Source of the DNA: Halomonas korlensis | GTDB lineage: Bacteria; Pseudomonadota; Gammaproteobacteria; Pseudomonadales; Halomonadaceae | Assembly (NCBI RefSeq): GCF_900116705.1 | Contig: NZ_FPBP01000013.1 | Location: 1-64,000, forward strand | DNA length: 64,000 nt | Reading direction: 5' to 3' | Part shown: in pieces, positions 18,645 through 28,030 of the stretch | Numbering within the stretch: the first letter of the stretch is position 1 | Layout of the letters: each line of letters opens with the position of its first letter | Position numbers and translations under genes: made by a program | The notes under the pieces: generated by a model | The model's database searches: none | What the model was told of the DNA's origin: nothing | Seen by the model: only the letters and a program-made list of their open reading frames with translations

Positions 18645-20057
18645 TCATTTCAACCGCTTGCGCTCGCTTGAGGGGGGGATGCCCAAGGCCTCGCGATATT
18701 TGGCGACGGTGCGCCGGGCCACATTGATGCCAGCCTCTTCAAGCATCGCCACCAGCTTGCTGTCGGATAGCGGCTTGCGCGGTGGCTCCTCCTGAACCAG
18801 TTTGCGGATACGCGCCCGGATCGCGGTGCTGGAATGGGCGTCGCCGTCTCCATTACCTACCTGGCTGGAGAAGAAGTACTTCAGCTCGAAGACCCCGCGA
18901 GGCGTATGGATGAATTTCTGGGTTGTCACCCGCGAGATGGTCGATTCATGCATTTCCACTATTTGGGCGATATCGGCGAGGATCAAGGGCTTCATCGCCT
19001 CTTCGCCGCGTTCCAGAAAGTCGATCTGACGCACCATGATCTCGCGGCCGACACGCAGCAGGGTGTCATTGCGGCTCGACAGGCTCTTCATCAGCCAGCG
19101 CGCTTCCTGTAAGTGGTCCTTGAGGAATTGGTTATCACGGCTCTTGTCCGCGCGGCGGATCAGCGAGGCGTAATCGGGTTGAATCCGCAGTCGTGGCAGA
19201 GCCTGGGCATTGAGTTCGACATGCCAGCCGTGGCGGTCGTGCCGCGCAACGAGGTCGGGAATCACGTAGTCGCTGCTGGATTCGCCGAGGTGGCTGCCGG
19301 GGCGGGGGTCGAGCGTTCGCACCAGCGCGATCACCGCATCGAGGGCGGCGTCATCGAGGCCAAGCCGACGCTTGAGCAGGCGCCGGTCGCCGCTGGCCAA
19401 GGCTTCGAGGAACTGGCGAACCAGCCGACGAGCCTGGGGCAGCAAGGGCGTATCGTCAGGTAGACCGGCGAGCTGCAACATCAGGCATTCCCGCAGGTCA
19501 CGGGCGAAGATGCCCGTCGGTTCGAATTGCTGCAAGCGCAACAGAACCTGCTCGATCTCACGGGTCTTGAGCCCGGCAAGCCCCTGGCTTCTGAGACCCT
19601 CGCACAGCTCGTCGAGAGGCTGGGTCAGATAGCCGGCGCCATCCACAGCATCGATCAGGGTATCGCCGATCAGCCGCTGACGAGGTTCCAGGTCGGTCAT
19701 GGCCAGTTGCCAGGCGAGATGGCCCTGCAGGCTCTGGCCGTCGGCCTGGCGCTCGAAGTCAGGCCCTTCGCCGCCCCCGGCGGCCGGGGCGAGATCCTGG
19801 TAGGTGTCGGACCAGTCGCTGTCGGTGGACAGCTCGTCGGGAATTTCGCTGGCCCACTCCTCCTCTGACGCTTCGCTGACGGACTGCTCGCCGAATTCGT
19901 CCTCCAGTTCGAGCATGGGGTTGGATTCCAGCGCCTGCTGGATTTCCTGGCGCAGGTCCAGCGTGGAGAGCTGCAGCAGGGCGATGGCCTGTTGCAGCTG
20001 CGGCGTCATGGTCAGCTGAGTGCCGAGGCGCAGTTGCAGAGACGCTTTCATGGCCAT
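18645..20057 (-). CDS. rpoN: RNA polymerase sigma-54 factor
   Basis: RpoN (470 residues) recognises -24/-12 promoters and needs enhancer-binding ATPases. Region I is the Gln/Leu-rich N-terminus (LQLRLGTQLTMTPQLQQAI). It is followed by acidic region II (about 55-110), the core-binding domain and the C-terminal RpoN box ARRTVAKYRE at 447-456. The start is ATG 20057 or ATG 20051; neither has a strong ribosome-binding site. It lies 176 nt downstream of lptB, and that gap contains a consensus sigma-54 promoter. Confidence 0.98.
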   Translation of the reverse strand: MAMKASLQLRLGTQLTMTPQLQQAIALLQLSTLDLRQEIQQALESNPMLELEDEFGEQSVSEASEEEWASEIPDELSTDSDWSDTYQDLAPAAGGGEGPDFERQADGQSLQGHLAWQLAMTDLEPRQRLIGDTLIDAVDGAGYLTQPLDELCEGLRSQGLAGLKTREIEQVLLRLQQFEPTGIFARDLRECLMLQLAGLPDDTPLLPQARRLVRQFLEALASGDRRLLKRRLGLDDAALDAVIALVRTLDPRPGSHLGESSSDYVIPDLVARHDRHGWHVELNAQALPRLRIQPDYASLIRRADKSRDNQFLKDHLQEARWLMKSLSSRNDTLLRVGREIMVRQIDFLERGEEAMKPLILADIAQIVEMHESTISRVTTQKFIHTPRGVFELKYFFSSQVGNGDGDAHSSTAIRARIRKLVQEEPPRKPLSDSKLVAMLEEAGINVARRTVAKYREALGIPPSSERKRLK

Positions 20058-20139
20058 GAAAAAGACTTGCTCGTCTGTCGAAAAGAATCACCCTAATCCG
20101 CCGATCGACAGGATGCAACTTGGTTCTTGGCATTTTTAT

Positions 20140-20155
20140 AGCAATAACTATGCCA
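20140..20155 (-). promoter_or_regulatory. Consensus sigma-54 (-24/-12) promoter upstream of rpoN
   Basis: On the minus strand the site reads TGGCATAGTTATTGCT. It matches TGGCAYRnnnnTTGCW at every fixed position with exact spacing. It points at rpoN, whose start lies 83 nt further on, giving an expected leader of about 70 nt. The -24 element lies in a palindrome (TGCCAATGGCA, 20151-20161). The whole site sits between inverted repeats TTGGCAT (20127-20133) and ATGCCAA (20150-20156). Function is inferred from the match alone. Confidence 0.62.
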
Positions 20156-20233
20156 ATGGCAATTAGCATGCCGCCGACCAATTAATGCTGGATGATCATG
20201 TAGGTAAGGTGGGTGAATTCGATGTTATATGAG

Positions 20234-20959
20234 TTATAGGCGGAAGTCTTCGCCAAGGTAGACGTCGCGAACCTGCTGATTGGCGATGATCGCCGCGGCG
20301 TCTCCCTCGGCGATAATCCGTCCATCGCCGACGATGTAGGCAGAATCGCAGATATCGAGGGTTTCGCGGACATTATGGTCGGTAATCAGTACGCCGATAT
20401 GTCGCGCCTTGAGCTGGCGGATGATGCCCTTGATTTCGCCTACCGAGATCGGATCGACCCCGGCAAAGGGCTCGTCGAGCAGGATGAAAGCGGGTTCCGT
20501 CGCCAGGGCGCGGGCGATCTCGACGCGTCGCCGCTCGCCGCCGGACAGGCTCATGCCGAGGTTGTGACGAATCGGCTCGACGTGAAAATCGTGGAGCAAT
20601 TCCTCCAGGCGCGCCTGACGGCCGGCCCGGTCGAGATCCTTGCGCGTCTCGAGAATCGCCATGATGTTGTCGGCCACCGAGAGCTTGCGAAAGATCGAGG
20701 CCTCCTGGGGCAGGTAGCCAATCCCGGCGCGAGCGCGTTCATGCATGGCGGCGCGCGACAGGTCGCGGTCATCGATATGCACTTCGCCGGCATCGGCACG
20801 TACCAGCCCCACGATCATGTAGAAGGACGTCGTCTTGCCCGCGCCGTTGGGGCCCAGCAGGCCCACCACCCGGCCCTGTTCGATGGCCAGACTGATGTCC
20901 TGCACCACGCGGCGGCTCTTGTAGCTCTTGGCCAGATGGCTGGCACGAAGGGTCTTCAT
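20234..20959 (-). CDS. lptB: LPS export ABC transporter ATPase LptB
   Basis: LptB (241 residues) drives LPS extraction from the inner membrane by LptB2FGC. Visible motifs are Walker A GPNGAGKT (36-43), signature [10 protein letters not shown], Walker [14 protein letters not shown] and the switch His in LITDHN. It starts 7 nt after lptA. The stretch between its stop and rpoN (176 nt) is AT-rich and holds the sigma-54 site. Confidence 0.97.
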   Translation of the reverse strand: MKTLRASHLAKSYKSRRVVQDISLAIEQGRVVGLLGPNGAGKTTSFYMIVGLVRADAGEVHIDDRDLSRAAMHERARAGIGYLPQEASIFRKLSVADNIMAILETRKDLDRAGRQARLEELLHDFHVEPIRHNLGMSLSGGERRRVEIARALATEPAFILLDEPFAGVDPISVGEIKGIIRQLKARHIGVLITDHNVRETLDICDSAYIVGDGRIIAEGDAAAIIANQQVRDVYLGEDFRL

Positions 20960-20966
20960 TAAGGTC

Positions 20967-21494
20967 TCAGTTTTCCGGCTGCAGGGTCATGCGCACGCGC
21001 TGGCGATCTTCGATGCCTTCGGACTCGGAGCGGGCTTGAACTACCCGGCGGTCGAGAAAATATTCCAGATAGGCCCCGTCGAAGGTGTCGCCGCCCTGGT
21101 GAAGTTCGGCGCGGTCGATCAATTCCACCCGGCGCTCGGCAACGTGGTAAATCACGGTACGCCCCCAGCCGCGCACCAGTGGGTCGTCGGGGCTTGGCTG
21201 TTGCTCGATATAGGCGCGCTCGCCGTTGGCAGTCGCGCGCGTCAGTTGCCCCTCGGCGTTGCGCTGGATCTCGACGCGATCGCCGGTGAGCTGCATGCTG
21301 CCTTGTTGAATCTCGACATCGCCGGAGTAGACCGCCGTGCCGGCGCTGTCGTCAAGATCCAACTGGTCGGCGACGACCTCGACAGGGGCTTCGGCATCTC
21401 CTTCCAGAGCCAGGGCGGGAGTTGTGACAACGGTGGCGATGGCCAGACCGAGTGGCGCCAGTTTGGTCAGCAAGCCTGAGGGCGGTCGCATCAT
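20967..21494 (-). CDS. lptA: Periplasmic LPS-transport bridge protein LptA
   Basis: LptA (175 residues) forms the periplasmic beta-jellyroll bridge for LPS between LptC and LptD. A Sec signal peptide ends near residue 29 ([16 protein letters not shown]). The OstA-type domain follows ([21 protein letters not shown]). The start is ATG 21494, 2 nt after the lptC stop; a second ATG follows immediately. It lies within kdsD-kdsC-lptC-lptA-lptB. Confidence 0.94.
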   Translation of the reverse strand: MMRPPSGLLTKLAPLGLAIATVVTTPALALEGDAEAPVEVVADQLDLDDSAGTAVYSGDVEIQQGSMQLTGDRVEIQRNAEGQLTRATANGERAYIEQQPSPDDPLVRGWGRTVIYHVAERRVELIDRAELHQGGDTFDGAYLEYFLDRRVVQARSESEGIEDRQRVRMTLQPEN

Positions 21495-21496
21495 GG

Positions 21497-22138
21497 CTAG
21501 GGTTCCTCGTCGGTGGATGACGTTGTCTCGGGGGGATGATAGCCACGGACATTGTCGGTGGATGACGTTGTCTCGGGGGGATGATAGCCACGGACATTGT
21601 CGGTCAGACGCAGGCGATTGTCATGAATCCAGGCATCGAAGCGCTCCCCACGCATCTCCTGTGGTGGCTGGCGAAAGACAGCCGGGGTCTCGCTCCAGGC
21701 GCGGCCCTGCTCGGAATCGTAATGCAGAATCTCGGTGTCGAGCTGCCAATTTTCCGCGGGAGCACGAAGCCGGGTGTCGCCGCTCAGGGTCAGCGGGTTG
21801 CCGCCGGGGCCGAGCGTGCCGCTGTCGCTGGTGGCCAGCCAGGTTCGCCCGGCCTCGCTGATCAGGCGCATGTCCGGCGTCGCCAGCCTTGTCACGTCAT
21901 CGTGCGGGGTATGCACCAGGCGCGGCGTCTCGAGCCGTTGATGGGCCTGGCCCTCGCTGTCGAAGCGGGTCAGCCTCACACCCTCGAGGTAATAATCCGG
22001 CTCGCCGGCCTCGTCATGAGGAATGGGGCCGGGTATCAAGGCATCGCGCTGGTCGAGAAACGCCAGCAGGCCGCCCAGACCCAGCAGCAGCAAGAACAGC
22101 CAGACCTTGAACGACGGGCGCGGCAGTCGCAGCGCCAT
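21497..22138 (-). CDS. lptC: LPS export protein LptC, tandem-duplicated C-terminus
   Basis: LptC has 213 residues from ATG 22138, 4 nt after kdsC. It has one N-terminal membrane helix (about 11-28) and a periplasmic jellyroll that takes LPS from LptBFG to LptA. The usual domain ends near residue 180. A 15-residue unit DNVRGYHPPETTSST then appears twice in a row (180-194 and 195-209), before DEEP. The DNA repeats are identical, so the event is recent or under conversion. E. coli LptC has 191 residues; the excess is roughly accounted for by this duplication. Confidence 0.92.
   Translation of the reverse strand: MALRLPRPSFKVWLFLLLLGLGGLLAFLDQRDALIPGPIPHDEAGEPDYYLEGVRLTRFDSEGQAHQRLETPRLVHTPHDDVTRLATPDMRLISEAGRTWLATSDSGTLGPGGNPLTLSGDTRLRAPAENWQLDTEILHYDSEQGRAWSETPAVFRQPPQEMRGERFDAWIHDNRLRLTDNVRGYHPPETTSSTDNVRGYHPPETTSSTDEEP
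21510..21599. repeat. Perfect 45-bp tandem duplication in lptC
   Basis: Two identical 45-bp units lie head to tail at 21510-21554 and 21555-21599. The unit is a multiple of three, so the lptC frame is kept, and it encodes DNVRGYHPPETTSST. No third full copy exists; only the first five bases recur after 21599. Confidence 0.97.
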
Positions 22139-22142
22139 GGTG

Positions 22143-22700
22143 TCAGCGGGCCCCGTGAAGATAGGTGTCGAGTACGGCGTCCCAGTGTCCCTGAGCCTTG
22201 AGCAAGGTGTCACAGATCTCGCGCACCGCGCCATGGCCGCCCTCGCGCTGTGTGACCCAGTCAGCTTGCCGGCGGATGTAATCCGGTGCGCCGGGAACGC
22301 TGATGCCCACACCGGCGTGCCTGATGGCCCCGACGTCAGGCATATCGTCGCCACAGTAAGCGACCTGCTCGAGTGTCAGTCCCAGCTGTGAACAAAGGTC
22401 GCGCAGCTTGGATAGCTTTCTCTCGACGCCTTGGTAAAGGTGCTTGATGCCCAGCGAGGCAGCGCGATGGCTGACCATGGGCGAGTCACGACCGGTGACC
22501 AGTGCGACCGTGAGCCCGGCCCGCTGCAGCAGCTTGATACCGTGACCGTCCAGGGTATTGAAGCCCTTGATCTCTATCCCGTCGGCCTGAAAATACAGCT
22601 GGCCGTCGGTGAGTACGCCGTCGACGTCGAGCGCCAGCAGGCGGATATGGCGCAGCCGGTCGATCAGGCCGTTGTCGTTCAGTGGGGCATCAAGGGGCAT
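22143..22700 (-). CDS. kdsC: 3-deoxy-D-manno-octulosonate 8-phosphate phosphatase
   Basis: KdsC (185 residues) is a HAD phosphatase that converts Kdo-8-phosphate to Kdo for the LPS inner core. The nucleophile motif LALDVDGVLTDG is near residue 24, and GDDMPDV lies in the C-terminal half. I chose ATG 22700, preceded by GGAG. An in-frame ATG at 22724 has no such site. It lies between kdsD and lptC. Confidence 0.95.
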   Translation of the reverse strand: MPLDAPLNDNGLIDRLRHIRLLALDVDGVLTDGQLYFQADGIEIKGFNTLDGHGIKLLQRAGLTVALVTGRDSPMVSHRAASLGIKHLYQGVERKLSKLRDLCSQLGLTLEQVAYCGDDMPDVGAIRHAGVGISVPGAPDYIRRQADWVTQREGGHGAVREICDTLLKAQGHWDAVLDTYLHGAR

Positions 22701-22754
22701 AGGGACTCCAGTCGCAGGATACATATCGTAGGGTAATAGTCGTGGGTAACGGCA

Positions 22755-23750
22755 TTAGATGACTCCGCTGGCCAGCAGGTCGTGCATGTGCAGGGCACCG
22801 ATGGGATGCCCGTTATCGTCGATCACGGCGAGGGCAGAGATGCGGTTGTCCTCCATGATGCGCACGGCTTCCGCCGCCAGGGTATCGGGCGAAACCCGCT
22901 TGCCGGGGGTGGTCATGACCTCATCGACCACCAGCCCAGTGAGGTCATTGTGCTGATCGAGTGTCCGCCGCAGGTCGCCATCGGTATATACACCCGCCAG
23001 ACGGCCGTCGGGGGCAACCACACAGGTAAAGCCCAGCCCCTGGCGAGTGATTTCCAGCAAGGCATCACGCAGCGGACTGCCGAGTGGCACCGAAGGCAGT
23101 CGGCTCCCTTGATGCATCAGGTCGGCGACCCGTAGCAACAGGCGTTTGCCCAGGCTGCCGCCGGGGTGGGAGAGTGCGAAATCCTCGGCAGTGAAGCCTC
23201 GAAACTCGAGTAGCGCGACCGCCAGCGCATCGCCTAGGGCCAGCGACGCCGTAGTCGAGGAGGTCGGGGCGAGATCCAGCGGGCAGGCCTCACGTTCGAC
23301 GCCGGCATTCAGATGGGCATTGGCGTGGCGAGCCAGGGTCGATCCGGGGCGGCCGGTCATACTGATCAGCGGGGTGCCCATGCGCTTGAGCAGCGGCAGC
23401 AACGCGGTCACCTCGGCGGTCTCGCCGGAGTTCGACAGCGCCAGCACCACATCGCCCCGGGTGATCATGCCCAGATCGCCATGGCTGGCCTCGCCGGGAT
23501 GCACGAAGAAGGCGGGGGTGCCAGTGCTGGCAAGCGTCGCGGCGATCTTGCCGGCGATGTGTCCCGACTTGCCCATGCCGGTGACGATCACACGCCCGCG
23601 GCAGGCCAGGATAAGCTCACAGGCGCGATCGAAGTCGCCGTCGAGGCGCTCGCAGAGCGCCGCGACGGCCTGATGCTCGAGTTGCAGGGTGCGGCGAGCG
23701 CTCTCGCGAAGGGGCGAAGGATTCGATTCAGTAGGGGTGTCTGTACTCAT
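22755..23750 (-). CDS. kdsD: D-arabinose 5-phosphate isomerase
   Basis: KdsD (331 residues) converts ribulose-5-phosphate to arabinose-5-phosphate, the first step to Kdo. An N-terminal SIS domain (about 40-185, VIVTGMGKSGHIAGKIAATLASTG and LALSNSGET) is followed by two CBS domains (about 205-330). ATG 23750 gives MSTDTPTESN and the usual length; an in-frame extension to 23858 is not family-like. No strong ribosome-binding site precedes the ATG. Confidence 0.95.
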   Translation of the reverse strand: MSTDTPTESNPSPLRESARRTLQLEHQAVAALCERLDGDFDRACELILACRGRVIVTGMGKSGHIAGKIAATLASTGTPAFFVHPGEASHGDLGMITRGDVVLALSNSGETAEVTALLPLLKRMGTPLISMTGRPGSTLARHANAHLNAGVEREACPLDLAPTSSTTASLALGDALAVALLEFRGFTAEDFALSHPGGSLGKRLLLRVADLMHQGSRLPSVPLGSPLRDALLEITRQGLGFTCVVAPDGRLAGVYTDGDLRRTLDQHNDLTGLVVDEVMTTPGKRVSPDTLAAEAVRIMEDNRISALAVIDDNGHPIGALHMHDLLASGVI

Positions 23751-23832
23751 GACGATGATTGTTATCCGTTGTCGGATGGCACTCAAGCCGAAGATGGCAT
23801 TCGGCGGTGGTGTATCGGCCCGATTAGTTGCT

Positions 23833-24786
23833 TCAATGAGCAGGCAGGCCGCTGCCACCGGTACCTAGCCAGATCAGATAGGCCAAATAACTCAGCGCCA
23901 GCAGGCCACCGGGTAACCGGCCCAGCGCGCCGCGCCGCTGCCAGAGCAGCAACATGGCCAGGGCCAGCGTCAAGGCCAGCATGACCGGATAATCGCGCTC
24001 CCCGGCGGCTGAGTCGATCAGGCCAGGAGCGATGAGACCCGGCAAGGGCAGCACCGCGAGCAGGTTGAAGAGGTTGGAGCCGATGACATTGCCGATAGCG
24101 ATGTCGTGATGGCGCTTGAGAGCGCTGGCCACGCAGGCGGCCAGCTCGGGGAGGCTGGTGCCAATGGCCACGACCGTGAGGCCGATGACCAGTTCGCTGA
24201 CGCCGAGCCCTCTGGCCAGTTCGCTGGCGCCCCAGACCAGCGCGCGGGAGCCGACAACCATGATGGCTAGCGTTCCCACCAGCCATAACAGGGCGCGTTG
24301 CAGGGTCATGTCGGGGATGTCGCCGGTTGCGTCGTCGTCGGGGCTGTCGGCGCGGAACAGCCACCAGAGGCTGAAGACCAGCAGTGCCAGCAGGAACAGG
24401 GCATCGAAGCGCCCCAGGATGCCGTTGGCCAGCGCATAGCCGGCCAGGCCAGTGGCGCCGAGCAGCAGGGGGAGTTCACGGCGTACGATCGAAAAGCGGA
24501 TCGGGATGGGGCTGACCAGAGCGGTCACGCCGAGAACCAGGCCGATGTTGGCGATATTGGAGCCAAGCGCATTGCCGGTCGCAAGGTCGGGGATGCCGTC
24601 CAGCGACGCCATCAGCGAGACGACGATTTCCGGAGCCGAGGTACCCAGTGCCACGATGGTCATGCCGACTAGCATGGGGCTCATGCCGGCGCGATAGGCC
24701 GTCGCGGCGGCGGCTCCGATGAAGCGATCAGCACTCCACAACAGGGCAAGGAAGCCCAGCAGTACAGTGATTATCGGTAGCAGCAT
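23833..24786 (-). CDS. yrbG: Calcium/sodium antiporter, YrbG family
   Basis: This 317-residue inner-membrane protein has about ten helices and the two inverted alpha-repeats of the Ca2+/cation antiporter family: VALGTSAPEIVVSLMASL with GNALGSNIANI, and VAIGTSLPELAACVASAL with GNVIGSNLFN. In E. coli yrbG also lies between mlaF and kdsD. Ion specificity here is inferred from the family. It may start the kds-lpt transcript. Confidence 0.93.
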   Translation of the reverse strand: MLLPIITVLLGFLALLWSADRFIGAAAATAYRAGMSPMLVGMTIVALGTSAPEIVVSLMASLDGIPDLATGNALGSNIANIGLVLGVTALVSPIPIRFSIVRRELPLLLGATGLAGYALANGILGRFDALFLLALLVFSLWWLFRADSPDDDATGDIPDMTLQRALLWLVGTLAIMVVGSRALVWGASELARGLGVSELVIGLTVVAIGTSLPELAACVASALKRHHDIAIGNVIGSNLFNLLAVLPLPGLIAPGLIDSAAGERDYPVMLALTLALAMLLLWQRRGALGRLPGGLLALSYLAYLIWLGTGGSGLPAH

Positions 24787-24921
24787 GGCAAGTGACGTCT
24801 AGGCTAGGCGATGGGGGCCCATTAAACGTGCTGCGCCGCAATGCTGCAAGCGGATGGGTGGTGGCGTAAGGCGCGGAGGTTAGGATACGATGTTCGATAA
24901 TATGTCGAAGGATACGAGCCG

Positions 24922-25734
24922 ATGAGCGACACGCCCTTCGTGGTGGTGGAAGGATTGCATTTTTCGCGGGGCGAAACGGAGATTTTCCGCGGCGTCGACC
25001 TGCAGATTCCCCGTGGCAAGATGACGGCGATCATGGGCCCAAGCGGCACCGGCAAGACCACCCTGCTCAAGCTGATCGGTGGGCAGCTACAGCCCGACGC
25101 CGGCCGCGTGCTGATCGAGGGTGAGAATATCCACGCACAGTCACGCAAGGCGCTTTTCGCCATGCGCCGGCGCATGGGCATGCTTTTTCAGAGCGGGGCG
25201 CTGTTTTCCGACCTGAGCGTATTCGAGAATGTGGCGTTTCCCTTGCGGGTGCATACCGATCTGCCGGAAGCCATGGTGCGCGACCTGGTATTAATGAAGC
25301 TCGAGGCGGTGGGGCTGCGCGGTGCAAGAGACCTGATGCCGGCCGAGCTCTCCGGTGGCATGACGCGTCGCGTGGCGCTGGCTCGGGCCATTGCGCTGGA
25401 TCCGCAACTGATTCTGTATGATGAGCCCTTTGTCGGCCAGGACCCCATTTCCATGGGCGTGCTGGTGCAATTGATCAAGCGGCTCAACGAGGCCTTGGGG
25501 CTCACGTCCGTGGTGGTGTCGCACGACATCAAGGAGACACTCTCCATTGTCGATTATGTGTACGTGATCTCCGATGGACAGGTGATGGCGCATGGCACAC
25601 CCAAGAGCCTCGACGTTAATCAAGATGCTCGCGTTCGCCAGTTCGTTCATGGTGAGCCGGATGGGCCGGTTCCCTTTCATTATCCGGCGAAGGATTACTT
25701 CAGCGATATCCTCGACGCGGGAGTCCGCTCATGA
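24922..25734 (+). CDS. mlaF: Phospholipid transport ATPase MlaF
   Basis: MlaF (270 residues) is the ATPase of MlaFEDB, which moves phospholipids between the outer membrane and inner membrane to keep lipid asymmetry. Walker A is GPSGTGKT (39-46), the signature is [14 protein letters not shown], Walker B is [13 protein letters not shown] and the switch is VVSHD. It starts the plus-strand mla operon, divergent from yrbG. Its stop overlaps the mlaE start (ATGA). Confidence 0.97.
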   Translation: MSDTPFVVVEGLHFSRGETEIFRGVDLQIPRGKMTAIMGPSGTGKTTLLKLIGGQLQPDAGRVLIEGENIHAQSRKALFAMRRRMGMLFQSGALFSDLSVFENVAFPLRVHTDLPEAMVRDLVLMKLEAVGLRGARDLMPAELSGGMTRRVALARAIALDPQLILYDEPFVGQDPISMGVLVQLIKRLNEALGLTSVVVSHDIKETLSIVDYVYVISDGQVMAHGTPKSLDVNQDARVRQFVHGEPDGPVPFHYPAKDYFSDILDAGVRS

Positions 25735-26513
25735 TCGGCAGCCTCAGGCGGCTTGGCCGTTTCGGTTGTAATGCGCTGGAGTCGCTGGGGCGCGCCGGTG
25801 GCTTCCTGTTGCTTTCCGCCTTTGCGGTGCCCAGCCGCGAAGGCTTTGGACTGTGGGTGCGCCAGATGCATTTCGTGGGCGTCCTGTCGCTGGCTATCGT
25901 GCTGGTGTCGGGGTTGTTCATCGGCATGGTGCTGGCGCTCCAGGGCTACACTATCCTGGTCGAATTCGGCGCCGAGCAGGCGTTGGGCCAGATGGTCGCC
26001 CTGTCGCTGTTGCGGGAGCTGGCGCCGGTCGTGGCGGCGTTGCTGTTCGCGGGGCGTGCCGGTTCGGCGCTGACTGCCGAGATCGGCCTGATGAAGGCCA
26101 CCGAGCAGCTTTCCAGCATGGAGATGATCGGTGTCGACCCCTTGCGCCGTGTCGTGGCGCCGCGGTTGTGGGCCGGCTTCGTGGCACTGCCGCTGCTTAC
26201 CGTTGGCTTCAGTGTGGTGGGCATCTGGGGCGGCTATCTGGTCGGGGTCGAGTGGCTAGGCGGTTTCGAGGGTTCCTACTGGGGTAACATGCAGTCCAGC
26301 GTCGAGTTTCTGGACGATGTGGGCAACGGCATGATCAAGAGCATGGTCTTCGCCGTGGTGGTGACCTGGATTGCGGTCTTCCAGGGCTACGACCTGATCC
26401 CCACCTCCGAGGGCATCTCGCGGGCCACGACCCGTACCGTGGTGTATTCCTCGCTGGCCGTTCTCGGCCTTGATTTCGTGCTGACGGCGGTAATGTTTGG
26501 AGGACTTTCCTGA
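25731..26513 (+). CDS. mlaE: Phospholipid transport permease MlaE
   Basis: MlaE (260 residues) is the membrane subunit of the Mla importer/exporter. It has five to six hydrophobic helices and the family motif [19 protein letters not shown], then [21 protein letters not shown], the coupling-helix region. It is translationally coupled to mlaF by a 4-nt overlap and lies 16 nt before mlaD. Confidence 0.97.
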   Translation: MIGSLRRLGRFGCNALESLGRAGGFLLLSAFAVPSREGFGLWVRQMHFVGVLSLAIVLVSGLFIGMVLALQGYTILVEFGAEQALGQMVALSLLRELAPVVAALLFAGRAGSALTAEIGLMKATEQLSSMEMIGVDPLRRVVAPRLWAGFVALPLLTVGFSVVGIWGGYLVGVEWLGGFEGSYWGNMQSSVEFLDDVGNGMIKSMVFAVVVTWIAVFQGYDLIPTSEGISRATTRTVVYSSLAVLGLDFVLTAVMFGGLS

Positions 26514-26529
26514 TGGCGGGAGCTAACGC

Positions 26530-26994
26530 ATGAAGCGCAGCAAGACAATGGAACTGGGCGTCGGGCTGTTCATGCTGGCGGGTATCCTGGGGTTGGTGTT
26601 TCTGGGCCTCAGGGTCAGCGGCATGACGCTTAACGCGTCGGGCGATACCTTCCGCCTCGAGGCCAATTTCGCCAATATCGGCAGTCTCAAGCCGCGGGCG
26701 CGGGTCACCATGGCCGGTGTCACGGTAGGGCGAATTTCAGCCATTGAGCTCGATACCGAATGGTACGATGCCCGAGTGGTAATGGAGCTCGATTCCGACC
26801 TGGAAGGAGAGCTCTCGCGGGATACCACGGCGGCCATCCTCACTGCCGGTCTGCTTGGTGAGCAGTACGTGGGCCTGTCGGTGGGTGGCGATCCCGAAAT
26901 GTTGGCGGATGGCGACACCATCCGCGATACCCAGTCGGCGGTCGTGCTCGAAGAACTCATCCAGCAATTCGTGTCCAATATGGTCAACGATTGA
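26530..26994 (+). CDS. mlaD: MCE-domain protein MlaD
   Basis: MlaD (154 residues) anchors in the inner membrane by an N-terminal helix (about 7-27, ELGVGLFMLAGILGLVFLGL) and forms the periplasmic hexameric MCE ring. The MCE domain covers about 38-118, with FANIGSLKPRARVTMAGVTVG. GGGAG lies before the ATG. The C-terminal helix (EELIQQFVSNM) is short, as in other Mla proteins. Confidence 0.96.
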   Translation: MKRSKTMELGVGLFMLAGILGLVFLGLRVSGMTLNASGDTFRLEANFANIGSLKPRARVTMAGVTVGRISAIELDTEWYDARVVMELDSDLEGELSRDTTAAILTAGLLGEQYVGLSVGGDPEMLADGDTIRDTQSAVVLEELIQQFVSNMVND

Positions 26995-27044
26995 AGTGCC
27001 ACCGAACGGTTGGCGCTCCATGCATTATCGTAAGGAAAACGCTC

Positions 27045-27701
27045 ATGTCATTCTTGCCTACTTTTGTACGCCCACTCGTGGTCATCTGTTATTTGATGTT
27101 GTTTGCCATGCCGGCCCTGTCGCAGCAGCCTGAGACATCTCCCGAAGATATGATTCGCGGCAGTGTCGATGAGTTGATGGGCAAGATCGAAGGACGCAAG
27201 GATTACTTCGCCGAGAACATCGAAGAACTCGAGGCCCTGGTCGATGATAGCCTCGAGGACGTCGCCGATTTCCGTTATATCGGAGCCAGCGTGATGGGGC
27301 GTTATTTCCAGAATGCCAGCCCGCAGCAGCGTTCGCGGTTTGTCGATACTTTCCGACAGACACTGATCGATACCTATACCAAGGGCCTGGTGACTTTCGA
27401 TTATCGCGATATCCGAGTACTCGATACCCAGCAGGCGTCCCGCTACGAAGACCAGGCGAGCGTAGCCATGGAAGTCGTCGCCGAAGACGGGAGTGTCTAT
27501 CCGGTCAGCTATTCATTGCGCCTGGATGATGGCGAATGGAAAGTCGTCAATGTGATCGTCAATGGCATCAACCTCGGTCTTACCTTCCGTAACCAGTTCG
27601 ATCAGGCCATGCGCGACAACAATCGTGACTATGATGCGGTGATCGATGGCTGGGCGCCCGAGCTTGCCGTCGAGGAGTTGGAGGAGGGCGGCAACGAATG
27701 A
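27045..27701 (+). CDS. mlaC: Periplasmic phospholipid-binding protein MlaC
   Basis: MlaC (218 residues) ferries phospholipid across the periplasm between MlaA and MlaD. A signal peptide (about 1-26, VVICYLMLFAMPALS) precedes the MlaC domain with YFAENIEELEALVDDSLEDV and YSLRLDDGEWKVVNVIVNG. I chose ATG 27045, which follows AAGGAAAAC. An upstream in-frame ATG (26991) would put residues before a clear signal peptide. Its stop overlaps mlaB. Confidence 0.95.
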   Translation: MSFLPTFVRPLVVICYLMLFAMPALSQQPETSPEDMIRGSVDELMGKIEGRKDYFAENIEELEALVDDSLEDVADFRYIGASVMGRYFQNASPQQRSRFVDTFRQTLIDTYTKGLVTFDYRDIRVLDTQQASRYEDQASVAMEVVAEDGSVYPVSYSLRLDDGEWKVVNVIVNGINLGLTFRNQFDQAMRDNNRDYDAVIDGWAPELAVEELEEGGNE

Positions 27702-28030
27702 CCCGGCTTCTCGGGCTCGATGGTCTTGCGCTGGACTCAGGCCCGCAGGGGCTGGCGGTTTCAGGCGAGGTCGATTTCGATGTGGCCAGTTCCCTGGCGT
27801 CAGCGGGAAGCGAGTGGTTGGCCACGCTGCCGTCCGGGACCCACGTTGATTTTGACCTGACGGGGGTCGCCGGCGTCAGCAGCGCGGCCCTCAGCGTGCT
27901 GCTGGAGTGGACACGCCGGGCACAGAAGGCGGGGCTTAACGTGGCATCGGTACGCCTCTCGACCTCTCTGGTGCGGCTTACCCGCCTGGCCGGTATCGAT
28001 CGACTGCTACCCTTGAGCGATGCAACCTGA
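27698..28030 (+). CDS. mlaB: STAS-domain protein MlaB
   Basis: MlaB (110 residues) is the cytoplasmic STAS subunit that binds MlaF and supports the complex. It shows the STAS pattern: VSGEVDFDVASSL, then DFDLTGVAGVSSAALSVLLEWTRRAQ, with the Ser/Thr-containing turn before the helix. It overlaps the mlaC stop by 4 nt. STAS proteins are short and divergent, so naming relies partly on position after mlaC. Confidence 0.92.
   Translation: MTRLLGLDGLALDSGPQGLAVSGEVDFDVASSLASAGSEWLATLPSGTHVDFDLTGVAGVSSAALSVLLEWTRRAQKAGLNVASVRLSTSLVRLTRLAGIDRLLPLSDAT

Noticed and set aside
20127-20156. Intrinsic terminator for lptAB from the TTGGCAT/ATGCCAA repeat
   Set aside because: The loop is long and A/T-rich and no T-run follows on the minus strand; the sigma-54 promoter reading fits better.
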